Source: Piper betle (lineage: Eukaryota > Streptophyta > Magnoliopsida > Piperales > Piperaceae). From it: DNA of 64,000 nt. The stretch is taken from the NCBI GenBank assembly GCA_033002965.1, contig JAURVB010012664.1, forward strand, positions 42,908 through 106,907, given 5' to 3'. Below are positions 46,131 through 57,557 of the stretch, one piece after another. Every line of letters starts with the position of its first letter. The first letter of the stretch is position 1. The notes under the pieces were generated by a model that made no database searches, had not been told where the DNA came from, and saw only the letters and a list, made by a program, of their open reading frames with translations. The position numbers were made by a program, and so were the translations under genes.

Positions 46131-46499
46131 ACTAGAATGCCTTGAAAAATGCTAGAGTGATACAAGCAAGCATCTCCAGTGTTATCGGGAAATGATGGCT
46201 AAAAAAGATGGTTTGCTATTACAATAAGCGCACCTCTCCTCGGTCCTTTACACTAGATACATTGGTTCTTTGCAATACATGTGAAATATAGGGTGATCTT
46301 CCCCGAACAAAATTTCCCTTGTCATGGGAGTTCCTTATCATCTTTAAAGATATAAAAAATGAGTGTTATGAACTTAATATGATCGATTGGCACGATGTTT
46401 TTTGGGTTAATGCTAAATTTGTAAAACTGTGGCATGATCGAGTCAATGGGGCCATCCCCTTTATGTGTAGTTTGCTACTTTTGAAAAAAAAATTTTAAA

Positions 46500-49050
46500 A
46501 GGAAAAAAACAACATTGAGCTCCACTGGTTATAATTGGCACATCACTTGGAGTCATCATCATCAGCAATTTTTTAACGAACGAAGACATATTGGCGTGGA
46601 CAATGAGGGACATTGAGTACATATCAAGTGATAAAGTAGTTGTGATGCATTTAAATATGCTAGTAGCAAAAAACAATGGAGGTCTTACTGATATCAAATG
46701 TTTTATTACCAAATTTTGAGTGGCTGATACAACTTTTTCAGCTCACCTTCCAATAATTGTCCAATCCTATTGGGTCAAATATAAACAACTAAACCAAATA
46801 AAAGCCTAATCCCATATTAATAAAAATAGAGAAGTACTGCTACTAGTCTATCCTATAATGCCCTACTATAGTGCATTTATTTATAGGCCCAATACTTTGT
46901 TTCTGATTGTTTATGATTACATTCAATACATTACAAGCATCAATAATATGTTAACATCATCATCAAACAAACATCATACATTGATTAAATAATTATTAGC
47001 ATAGCATACATCGATCAACATTATCAAATAAGTATGAAAAATAAACCTAGGACACGAGCATTGTGGCATTGAGACTAGGTGTTGTGGCAGTCGACATTGG
47101 CTAGGTTTTTTCACGAGGGCTACAACATTCATAACAAGGAGTGATAGTGCTATGGTGTTTGGGTTCGCACACATTTTTAAAATAAATGAAGGTCACAACA
47201 CTCGTAACAGGGAATTTGAGAGTCACAGCACTTGCCACACATTTTTACTTTAAATGAAGGCTATGGCTTCAGAATCCCCGACTTGGAAAGTCACTGCACT
47301 GGGTTACATTCTTCCCAAATTCTATATGAAGTGTTCCGACACTACTAACCAGAGCTGTGGCACTAGTGCTGGTGATTTGAATCCGAATTTATTTATCGTT
47401 TTAGTTCTTGATCCAATTTTTATCTATCAAAAACAAGACTCTCTTATGCTTTAAAGTAAAAACAAGAGTTATAGCAAAATTTTAATCCAACATGATTTAA
47501 CCTACTTTTTAATGATTTTAGTTTAGAGAAAATATGCAATTTAATGGAGTTCATGTTCTAAACTCGTATTTTTTCGAATAAATTGATTCTAGAACTTGTT
47601 TAAATTTTGAGCACTACATGTGAAACTTATTTATGGTGATTCTAAGCATGAATTAACAACTTAAATGTTGTCCTAACAAGTTTTATAAGTATTGAACTTG
47701 AAAACAAGCGTGTAGATAGAATAAAACATCAAGCAAAGCATAGAATGTAAGGACGATGCATGAATCTACACTATTTACTTATTTTAATTGAAATTGCTAA
47801 CATCTTTTGTAGTGAATTTGCTTAGAACTCCACACTAAACTTTCTCACACAATCCCCAACAAGTAGAGAGAGGTAGCAGCTAGAGAGAGAAGGTAGTGAT
47901 CGGTCTCTGGAGAGAGAGATGCTAGAGAGAGGGTGGCTAGGGTCCAAATTGAAAAAGATGCAAGTCATCCTCCTAATGCCTCTTTATATACCCTAGGCCT
48001 TCTAGTTACATTAGAACATCCTCCACTTAATCTAAATAGACTAAACTAACCTAAAACATCCTACATGGATGCTGAAGTGAACAAACCTGTCCACATCTAA
48101 TGACCGACTCTTACCCTAAGGAAAAAACTTGGCCGTTGGACAACTAATAATGTTAGACTTCCACTTAAATCACCTGATCATGTAAATAATTACCTTAACC
48201 CATACATATGACTCGAAAACTAGTTGAACGTACCATTAGGAAATGGAATTGGTTCACATCTGACTATATCCAACTTGTTCACCAAAGGTAAAAGCTTGTC
48301 CGACTAATTAATCCATATGTATTTCACTTGATTTTTGTCTCCTTTCATGATTGAGCATTAGACAAAGATCATACTTAACCAAACTTAATATAATTAACAC
48401 ATAATTATACAATTCAAAGTAACTCTCATTAGTAAAGACTAACTTATACAAATAAAATTTTTTATGTGCTAAAAAATAAAAGTTAACTATGGCTAAATTT
48501 TACTAAAGAGAAAGGAATAAAAACTAAGTAATATTGGCAAATAGACCTAATATTACATAGGGTTTCCAAGCCAGTCTTCGGTTGTTGAGCCCTCGAGAAA
48601 ATGTGTTTTGAATCATCTTCTTAAACTTTACCCATCTATTGTGAGCTTTGGGACTCCACATTTGATTCTTGAAGTTTTACTGAAGATTACTTTGGTAGCC
48701 TAATGTACAAGTAAAGATCTATTGGACACTGATGTTTTGTGGCTTCAACTTTAGACTTATGTCTTCAGTTGCCAAACCCTTGTCCGACAGGTAACCAAAG
48801 TCAATTTTTGCTTCATTTCTCATCAAGCCCAAGGTCTTCGGTTGCTGAACCACTCACCGATATTTAGCTGAAGGCTAAAACTTCATCTTCCTTGGCCATA
48901 ACCACCTAGCTTTGATTGCCGAAGTTCTAATCAAAGTTTTTCCGAACACTAGAATACTCAACACTTCATTCCTTTCTTCAATCTACAATCTTCAATTTGG
49001 TTACTTGGTTTCTTTTACTTGATGTTAGAGAATTTATAATGTTGTCTCAT
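46500..49050. other. Noncoding 3' part of the insertion
   Basis: No domain. Contains a GA-rich tract (47865-47940, 'agagagag' words) and a stretch with several 'cttcggttg'-type words (48570-48850). The minus-strand ORF at 46461-46712 (83 codons) and the plus-strand ORF at 47254-47454 have no recognisable family. Confidence 0.4.
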
Positions 49051-49064
49051 AAAAAAAGGTTCAA

Positions 49065-49101
49065 TAGTTGATAATTAATAAAGATTCGTTTCGAAGCAAG
49101 G
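49065..49101 (+). repeat. Dispersed repeat, copy 2
   Basis: 'tagttgataattaataaagattcgtttcgaagcaagg', matching 38495-38531. Confidence 0.55.
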
Positions 49102-49184
49102 GTGTCTATTGATTTTGCCACGAGTCTGTATCGAGTTGTATGAAATGCCATACACGTGCCACAATTTTGCACAAGTAACAAACA

Positions 49185-49720
49185 ATCTAAGGTGGAAAAA
49201 TCATCCAAACTTTTCATGGAATCAAGAAAGTCAGACGAAACAACCTCCCCTAGCTTTTCAATTACAATAAAAGAAGACAAATTTGGAAGAGATTTTGGTG
49301 AAGTATATCACTACAACTAAGCAAAGATTAGGTTTAGGGACCATGAGGAAAATAGTTAAAATTTGGCAATTTGTTGATGGATTAGTTGAAAGTCTTAGGG
49401 TATAATAGAAGATATGTTAATACAAGTTCACAATTTTGTGTTCCTTGTAGATTTTGTGGTTTTGTAAATAGAAGAAGATAAAGATGTACCATTAATTGTA
49501 AGTTGTCCTATCCTAGCTACAAGTGATTCTGAAGAAAGCAAAGATGTACCATTAGGTTGAGGTCATTCTTTCTTAGCTACGAGTCATTCTTTAACTGATG
49601 TGAAAAATAGACATCTAATTTTAAGGGTTAATGGCTTGGAAATAGTGGTTGACCTAAATAAAAATTCTGAGTCTCATTCCAATATATCTTGGCATTCTTC
49701 AGTTCATATTCATTATTTTG
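49185..49720 (+). pseudogene. Athila-like gag C-terminus and protease, second half of the split gene
   Basis: 49185-49320 reads NNLRWKNHPNFSWNQESQ, then TNLEEILVKYITTTKQRL, the gag tail that should follow NNPYNNTY at 37335. Downstream, LGLGTMRKIVKIWQFVDG (49326-49380), QVHNFVFLVDFVVL (49422-49465), IEEDKDVPLIVS (49469-49504) and LTDVKNRHLILRVNG (49598-49643) are aspartic-protease-region blocks. Several stops occur, and a piece is tandemly duplicated (49470-49590). The Athila-like copy is dead and was already, or has since become, split by the Tat-like insertion. Confidence 0.72.
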
Positions 49721-51150
49721 ACAATGTCGATGAGTAGTTGCAAAATACAAAGTTGGATGAGCAATCTCATAATCAACCAATGTTTGCTAATCATACTACG
49801 TCTCCCATCCAATCCAATTGCGCATCAACTTGTTATGAGTATTATCTTTATCCAAAAATCATTAGTGGGAAGTTATTTCTCCTAGAAACATGAGCCTTGT
49901 TATTCACGCTAGCAAAGCTTCACCCAGGTAGGATGTGGACTTGGACACTAGCCATAGGCCAAGTGTATAAATTTTGAAAACTGAATTCCCTAAGGTTGGT
50001 GGATTTTAATATCCCCCAACTTAATCCTACTTCTAATACATCAAAGTAAAATCTTACATATTAGTGGAGATGTTTCATATTGACCTTCAATTTGATTAAT
50101 CAACTTTTGAAGGGATAACTTAACCATATCTTATTACACTTGGGCCTGGCATTACACTCACGGTGTTACTGGATGGAACTTGAGTATGACATCGAAATGC
50201 GCATACAGAGACATGATAACACATGAAAGCATGAAAGAGACTCCAAAGGTTGGGATCATGCAAATGGGGCATCTTACGTGTGCCAAAGTCTTCCATGTAA
50301 CAAGGATGGTTAGAAATAATTTCCCATAGCACATAATTTGTTAAATGCACAAACATCATAAAAATAGCCATAGCGGGGCTAGAGGGCTCATCGTCATCAC
50401 CCCACACACCAGAGCCACCTTTTAATCAAGTATGAGAGCTATAATCATCTAGGTCAAGAACTCCACCCCAACTCCACCTTGATTACCCACAATCACAGAA
50501 CATTCACTAACCACACATTAGAGAAACAAAGCACACATCTAGATTTTTCACAACATTCTTCAAGTGAGGGGAATATGGTCATCTTGCAATCACCTCTCAC
50601 TTGCTCTTCTCATAAGTTCTTCTCCCGCAAAAGGAAACACACAAAAGCTCTTCCAAGCCATGGCCTTTAATGCTACGAGGTACAACAAGGATCAAAATGA
50701 CCAGGAAGAAAGGAAGATAATCAAGTCCCTTACATGCAATGAAAAACCCTAAAAACCACCCACACACACTAAATGAGGCATGACCATACCCTAATCATAG
50801 CACAAAATAATAACCTACACACAACTGACAACCATGCCAAGCACAACCAGCACTCAAGGCTCTATGTGCATTACAACATTGATCCACACAACCATGAACC
50901 TGGGGTATCCATGGATGCAGACACATTTTTGTCATGTCCATGTCTACAAAATTATTGTGGATCCATGTCTGTGTCTACAAGATTTTTGCGGACACTCTCC
51001 ATGTCCATGACCACAAGATTTTTTGCAAACACCGTTTGTCTCCGTCCACAAAATTGTTTGCAGACACAGACAGACATAGACACAAACTGAATTATGCACA
51101 TCTCATAAACAAACATGCAACAAAAATTAAAAACTTTAAACCAAAAAATA
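49721..51150. other. Noncoding DNA with a 36-bp tandem array
   Basis: Contains CA-rich DNA and the 95-codon minus-strand ORF at 50120-50407 with no recognisable domain. The array lies at 50931-51085. Confidence 0.42.
50931..51085. repeat. Tandem repeat, about four 36-bp units
   Basis: Units share 'catgtc(c/t)(a/g)tg(t/a)c(t/c)acaa(a/g)att' followed by '(t/g)tgc(g/a)(g/a)acac'. The fourth unit is the most diverged. Confidence 0.66.
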
Positions 51151-51155
51151 AATAG

Positions 51156-54040
51156 TGCAACACTCCGATACCAGTTCACATAAGAACTGGATCAGAACTG
51201 TTACTATTTAGTTGAGTCATATGTAAATTAATTAATCTGTAAGACTAGAATGAAAAATAGATCAAAACAACCATCTTGGTGTCACGAGAAAGGAAGACAT
51301 GTCATAATGCATCAAGTAAATACATAACAACACATCAAACAAAGGAAAAAGAACAAAAGAAAACAATGGTGTGATGAGCCCAAGTGTGTGTAGCATATAT
51401 CAATCTTTCCACCAAAGCCAACCTAAGACATAGGAATTCAAGACTTACATATATAATAAGAAAACATTAGCAATGGGTATCACTGGTCCAGAAAATAATT
51501 AGTACAAATTGGGCGATGAAATCTGATATTCCACGAGGAAGAAAAACTAAATATAATCACCATGGGAGCACTTAAAGGGCATCTATTAAGGAGCCATTAA
51601 GTTGTAGAATTGATAGCATCCCAAACTGAAATAGTGCTATGCCACTCTCGGCAATAACTGGTCCCACTCTTGGGAAAAAGCACATTTCATAAGCCCTCTC
51701 CATACCTCCACATAACTCCTAACCAAGAGCACAAAGATCGAGTACTCTTAGACAGTCACCTTCAGTAACCTTTGATACGTTAAGTCTAAACATGTGTTGT
51801 ACACAACATTACCCGTCTACTCCACATCACTTTGGGTGTGAGGAAGCTCAAGAAGTAGAGATGTCAGTATCCCTTAGGAATGGAACAACCATCACACTAA
51901 TCCAAAGCCCGCTACAACCTACATATGTGCCCGCTCATAATATACACAAAGTCAAATTCACCAACTATCCGCTTATTTAAAACTCAATAAAATTTATATA
52001 TATGGCTTGAAAGGGAATCATATAAGTAGGCCCGAAGGCAAGCTGAGGTGGAGTTAAATTCGAAATCAACACGAGAGATCTCATTCTCAAGGGTTATTAA
52101 TCACAGAAGTAAAATATATCTAAATAGCTTGTCTTAAGTAGGGTCCGATAAAATAACCACTTAATATGTCCTTCGATATAGAAATCAAATCCACAATAGA
52201 CTAAAATGGTAAATTTGAGAAAAGTCCTAACAGACTTATGGTCGAAGCTTCAAGTGCATCGATACATCTACATCGAGCTCAAACTCTAAAACCAACATAG
52301 GAACCCACTGATAAGGAAAATGCTAACTCTATATGATGCATGATCATGATGTGTACTCACATCAACAATAACATCACAACATGGGTCAATACGAAACAGA
52401 TCCACAACTAAACATTTGGCACACAAAATGAGACATGTGCAAACAACAAACAAACAAATAAATAAAATAAGTCAAATAAATGAAAGAATCATACTAAAAA
52501 CATTAGCAAACAAGCTACATCAAGGAAATTAATAAATAATAAATAACATTTTAAATGCCCATGAAAATAAATGAATAAATAAATAAATAAATATTAAATA
52601 TTAAATAAATAAATAAATATTGAATAATAAATAAATAAACAAAAAGTAAATAAATAAACTCATAAATATATGGATGAATAATAAATATGTAAATTCATGA
52701 ATAACGATAATAATATAATTAACACTAAATAAATTTGCAATTAAACGCGAGTAAATATTAACACATATACGAGTAAGTAAATCAATAAATAAATATGTAA
52801 CTAAATAAATAATTAAGTAAATAATTTATAACAATTAATCATGAATAATATAAATATAAATATCAAATATATGAATATACGACTAAACACGTATAAATAA
52901 TAACCTAAGCAAGCAAATAAATAATAATTAATCAATTAATTAAATTAAATAATATAAACATGAACAAAAATAATATGAAAAATAAATACATCATCAATAA
53001 TAATAAATAATCACAACAGCATTCATCATAATCTATAAATATATAAATAACTAGAAATAAACAATAATGACTAAATAAAAAAATAAATAGCCAAATAAAT
53101 AATAAATAAAGAAAAACACTCATAAGATCAAAACGTGCTAAATAAGGTGCATATGCATCTAAATTAACATAGGAATTCTCAAATTATTGAAAGCAATCTA
53201 AAAATGATTGAAAATGGGTTGAAAGTACGATGAAAATGACCATCGAGTCAACGAGGCAAGTTGGACGAGAGCTGAGCTAAGTTGACTTGGCCAAGCAATC
53301 TAACTATGATGAGTCAGGCTGGAAGGACTTGAACATGGGGTAGCAGACATGCAAACACAGCTCAGGCCTACAAACAGGATCGCGGGATGGACCAATGTCA
53401 GACACAAGCAAATGGGAGCCAAACAGTCACCGGCATGCCCATTGCAGAAAAATGCTAACAGTGGTGAGCCGGGGGTCACCACTTGTCCTCATAGATAGAG
53501 GGGGTCAAGGCAGAGGTGATGGTTGTGGTGATCGGCAAAGTCTAGCTGGCAACTGACTGGTAAGGGACAAAATTGCATTCGGGAGTGGCAACATCGCTGG
53601 CGGCAATCGTGGTCATAGTGAGGGTCCAGGATGGTCTCAAAATGTTGGCCATGGTGGGAGGAGTCAGTATGGCTAATGAAATCGGCGAGAGGTCACTCAC
53701 CAGCGCTGGAAAACGCCTTAAAAGCGGTGGTGACGGTGGAAAATGACTGACAAAATGTCGTCGCCAGTGGCAACACTGGCTGCAGTGGAGCTAGTGGAGG
53801 GTTTCGATTGATAGCCAACAGCGAGGCGGTCATGATGGAACCTGGTCCAGTGACCAGAGGCAAGCCGGAGACTCGCCGGTAGTGGTCCAAAATGGCGGCA
53901 ATGTTAGTGGTTGAATAACTCCAAAAATGAGAGAGAAATCTGTGAAAAATAACTGTGTGAAAGCTAGCACCGACATAGCCGAACCAGACCTTGCCATGTG
54001 TCATGATAAGAATGCTCGGCAAGTCGTGGGCCTAATAGGG

Positions 54041-54085
<45 letters not shown>
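51156..54085 (-). mobile_element. LTR-A copy, minus strand, first segment
   Basis: On the plus strand it starts TGCAACACTCCGATACCAG (decayed TGTAACACCTCGAT), preceded by AATAG. It then has the acceptor-like complement at 51440-51475, the 'gagtactcttagacagtcacc' cassette (51739-51759), 'gtgtgaggaagctcaag' (51835-51851), 'cttaagtagggtccgat' (52133-52149), an AATA-rich tract (52430-53130) and a GC-richer core (53300-53990), and is broken at a TA run. It resumes at about 56395; the two parts sum to about 3.3 kb. Confidence 0.72.
54040..54083. repeat. (TA)n microsatellite
   Basis: About 20 TA units at the LTR-A position equivalent to 5898-5952. The composite insertion begins directly after it. 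Confidence 0.9.
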
Positions 54086-54087
<2 letters not shown>

Positions 54088-54697
54088 GAGGGTGAGGAGG
54101 CTGTGATGCAGCATAGCTAAGATGGTTGTGCTGCATCTTTCCAACCGTTGGATTCAATCCAACGGCTGGAAAATAAACCTCCCCACCCCCACCGATCCCA
54201 CACCCCCACCCCACTTCCCCACCTCAACCTACCCGGCCCCGCCGTCGTCCCCCACCGCCGTGCCCCTCGTCCCCCCACCCCCCACCGTGTTCCTCATCCC
54301 ACCCCCGATGCTGCCCCTCGCCCCCACACCCTTATTCGCCTCAGCCCGCCTCCTCCCCCCCGACCGGTTTGCCACCCAACCCCCTATTTTGCCGTCGACA
54401 ATCTCCCCCATTGTCGTGCCCTTGTCCCCCGCCCCCCTGCCGCGTTCCCATCCCACTCCTGACACTACCCCTCGTTTGCCGCCCCCCTTACGCACCCTTA
54501 TTGGCCCGGCCCCACCTCCCCCCCCCCCGACCGGTTTGCCGCCTCGCCCTCCCCTGTTTTGCTGTCGACAATCTCCCTCCCCCCTCTGTTTTTTTCCCAG
54601 CAACGCCAGGCGGGGCCACAGTGGCAGATGGGACCGCCATGACGGAGGCGCATTGTCCCGGTGGGGAGCTGCGGTGAGAGTTGGTAGGCGGGGCCGC
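54086..54697. repeat. First part of a composite insertion: palindrome plus C-rich core
   Basis: 54138-54172 is a near-perfect palindrome (arm TTTCCAACCGTTGGATT, 16 of 17 paired, 1-base centre). 54172-54600 is extremely C-rich on the plus strand with repeated 'ccccc(a/g)ccgg' words. The 206-codon proline-rich ORF (54122-54742) and its mirror ORFs arise from this composition; I do not call a gene. Confidence 0.55.
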
Positions 54698-55527
54698 GGG
54701 TTGCAGGAATCGGCCGATTCCATGTGGAATCGGCCGATTTAAATCGGATCGGCGCAATGCCGATCCAATTTCGGGGCCTAATCGGTCACTCGACGATCGG
54801 CCGATTTAACTTGGAATTGGAATCGGCCGATTTAAATCGGAATCGGTTTTTAAGAAATTACTAAAATACCCTAGGTCTGATTTTAATTAAATTAATTTAG
54901 CATGGGTAAAATGGTAATTTGGCTTTTAAAAACCTCCCCGCTTCCGCCGTCGCGCTCGCTCCGCCGCCCTCAGCTCCGCCACGGCCGTCCGACCACGCCA
55001 CGGCCGTCTGACCACGCCACGGCCGTCCTATCATGTCGCCGCCCCGTTTCCGCCTCCGCCGTGCGTCCCTGACTCCGGGGTCGCCGCCCTCAGCTCCGCC
55101 ACGGCCGTCTGACCACGCCACGACCGTCCGACCACGTCGCCGCCCCGTTTCCGCCTCCGCCGTGCGTCCCCGACTCCGAGCTCGCCGCCGGCGGGGTAAA
55201 GAGGGGAGGGTGGCATTCTCGTAATTAAAAGTTGACTCGAGTCTAACTCGAGTCAAAAATAATAATTAATTCTAAATAATTTAAAAAAATCTTAAAAAAT
55301 ATTTAAAAATATCATAAACTATAATACACAGAATAATATCAAAATAACATCAATACCTAATTTTAATATATTTATATTATGAATTGTTAAATTATTATAT
55401 ATGACCGATTAAATTAATTTGGACCGATTCAACTGAACCGATTTCTGGCCGATTCAGACCGATTCCGATTCCGATTCCGATTCACTGGAAAACCGATTCC
55501 GATTCCGATTCCGATTTATGCAACCAT
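54698..55527. mobile_element. hAT-like MITE with GGTTGCA...TGCAACC termini
   Basis: Left end GGGTTGCAGGAATCGGCCG; the right end is the complement of ATGGTTGCATAAATCGG. Flanks are GGCGGGGCCGC (54687-54697) and GGCGGGGCCAC (55528-55538), a near-identical 11-bp direct repeat that may be or contain the target duplication. Subterminal (GATTCC)n and palindromic AAATCGGCCGATTT words are present. The interior carries a GC-rich tandem repeat (54958-55190). Related to 34394-34928. Confidence 0.58.
54958..55190. repeat. GC-rich tandem repeat, two units of about 107-122 bp
   Basis: Both units read 'gccgccctcagctccgccac', 'ggccgtc(c/t)gaccacgccac' (repeated inside the unit) and 'ccccgtttccgcctccgccg'. 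The stop-free frames in it (63-119 codons, both strands) follow from the composition. Confidence 0.75.
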
Positions 55528-55800
55528 GGCGGGGCCACATTGGCGGTGGCAGTGGGGAGCTACGGCGTTGTCACGTTGTCACTGCAACCCTAGGGATGCA
55601 CCGTCCAGGCTTGGGGAAGAGTTAGGATGGCAGCGGGGGTGCGCGGGAGTGTGTGTGTGTGGGGGGGGGGGGTGTGAGTGGGGGAGGGTGTTTAAGAGGG
55701 GTGCAGGTGGGCGGGGCTGGCGGTTGAGTGGTGCGGCAAAACAGGGATGGAAAAACAAAGTCGCCGGCAAAATAGGGGATGGAGGAGGAAATGGGCAGGG
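55528..55800. other. G-rich stretch of the composite insertion
   Basis: G-rich plus strand with a poly-G run (55661-55671) and 'gtgggggagggtg' words. ORFs of about 60-90 codons on both strands have no domain. Confidence 0.45.
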
Positions 55801-56394
55801 ATAGTTTCATAATAAAAAGTTGACTCGCTCCCGACTCAAGTCAATATTATGAAATATATCTTAAAAAATATTGAAAAATACCATAAAATAAAAGAATCAA
55901 GTTCTAAAGGATTATTTTATTTTATGGTATTTTAATCTATTTTTCATATTTTTGAGATTTATTTCATAATATTGTTATGAGTTGGGAAAGAAATAGGCAG
56001 GGTAGTTTTGTAATAAAAACATGACTCGGTCCTGACTCGAGTCAATATACGAAATAAATCCCAAAAAATATTAAAAAATTCGGGAAAATACTAGAAAATA
56101 AAATAATCGAATTCTAATGGATTATTTTATTTTATGGTATTTTACCGTTTTTTTCATATTTTTGGAGAGAGGTAGTTTTAAAATAAAAAGTTGACACAGT
56201 CCCTACTAGTGTTAATATTACGAAATAAAATTTAAAAAATATAAAAAAATAAAGTAAAATACCATAAAATAAAATAATCCATTAGAACTAGATTATTTCA
56301 TGTTATGTTATTTTACTTTTATATTTTTTGGGATGTATTTCGTAATATTGACTTAAGTCTGGAGTGAGTCAAGTTTTTATTACGAAATTACCAT
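55801..56394. repeat. Three consecutive hairpins made of one LTR-A-derived unit
   Basis: A unit of about 110 bp ('aataaaaagttgactcg...gactcaagtcaatatt...aaaataccataaaataaaa') appears forward at 55805-55910, 55995-56112 and 56170-56282. Each is followed by its complement ('ggattattttattttatgg...') at 55911-55985, 56113-56165 and 56283-56394. The centres are 'ctaaaggattat', 'ctaatggattat' and 'agaactagatta'. The unit also occurs singly at 55225-55300 and twice at 31762-32200. Confidence 0.68.
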
Positions 56395-56800
56395 CGAGAA
56401 AGTGACTCTATGGATAGAAATCATGGCAAAGATGCTAATTGTGCCTCGAAATCCTATGCTCAGCTGGATGAAGAATTGATACTCAAAGCAAACCGGCCCA
56501 CAAGGTCAATTTGGTAGTCCAAAATCCCTAAAATGTAGGTAAAAAAGATGTTATGAAAAACCCAAATGAATAACGAAATGTTGTAACAACTTAGATCTAG
56601 CCTAAACTAATTTGTATACCTCATGTTTACATAGATAACTCATTCTCTTCTATAGCATAACTGAAACTATCATTTGTATATCGAGTATATTCAGCCTTTA
56701 TAATATGCACATACGGCCCTGAAAGCTGAACTAATTCAAACCGATTTGAGACGGGCCCGAACTGACCAACACCAAAATCATGAATTGAAGTTTCGAGTTA
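56395..56800 (-). mobile_element. LTR-A copy, minus strand, second segment
   Basis: 'gtgactctatggatagaaatcatgg' (56401-56425) matches 6005-6030 and continues through 'atccctaaaatgtaggta', 'tatacctcatgtttac' and 'ttgagacgggcccgaactgac' (56745-56765), the complement of the LTR-A 5' segment. The terminal TGTAAAACC equivalent is not clear, so the end is approximate. Confidence 0.6.
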
Positions 56801-57540
56801 TGCAGAGGATGCGTTGAATTACATGTCCAAAAATTGCTCTATAATGGATGAAATTGAAAAGGAAAATACTCTTAGGTGGTCTAGCCTATAAAATAGTATT
56901 AGATTAATTAAGTGTAAAATAATTAACCTGATGAATTGTGAATTTATTGTTGAGTAAGTTATTGCTAAAATATCATCTTTAAATTTATTATATTTATGAT
57001 ATTACTATTGTTGATGATTTAATTTGAGAGAGATCAAAATGACAATGTTGATGATATATGATGCAATTATGTTATAGAGTTATCTTATTTTTACATTATG
57101 TTAAATTGAATTTCATGTTTAATCGTATTTTCTTATTTATTATTACTATATGTGTAAATAGAAGAGTCAACGCGTATATTGATACTAAACAACCAATTTA
57201 TCTTTTTTGCAAGTAATTGAAGACTTTGGACTGACGGGGTAGAAAAATCAGTATTTTGACTTATTTCATATTATTTATATTAGTTGATTTATTTTTATGC
57301 ATATAATAAGGAATTGATATTAATGAACTTTTTGCTGATCGGTACTTGGACATAGATATATGGATAGTATGTCATGGACATATTAGTGGTATGTATTATG
57401 GTATATAAATGATCGATCGACACTGTTAGTATTATTCTGTTTAAGTAATATGCTTCATTTTATTTAATTTCATATTTTACGAATACATAATGACCCAATA
57501 CTTTATGGTATTATATTTTAATAATAAGGGTGTCTTTACA
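56801..57540 (+). mobile_element. Probable LTR (3' end) of another retrotransposon
   Basis: AT-rich DNA ending 'gtgtctttaca', directly before a primer-binding-site-like sequence. The 5' end is not identified and no second LTR is seen in the window. Confidence 0.42.
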
Positions 57541-57544
57541 AAGG

Positions 57545-57557
57545 TGGTATTAGAGCC
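57545..57557 (+). other. tRNA-iMet-type primer binding site
   Basis: TGGTATTAGAGCC, one change from TGGTATCAGAGCC, the usual first-strand priming site of many plant LTR retrotransposons. It lies 4 bp after a TTTACA-ending block. Nothing recognisable as gag follows; 57560-58000 is AT-rich and decayed. Confidence 0.6.

Noticed and set aside
54122..54742. 206-codon proline-rich ORF (extensin-like at first sight)
   Set aside because: No Ser-Pro4 pattern or signal peptide; arises from C-rich DNA, with an equally long glycine/arginine frame on the opposite strand.
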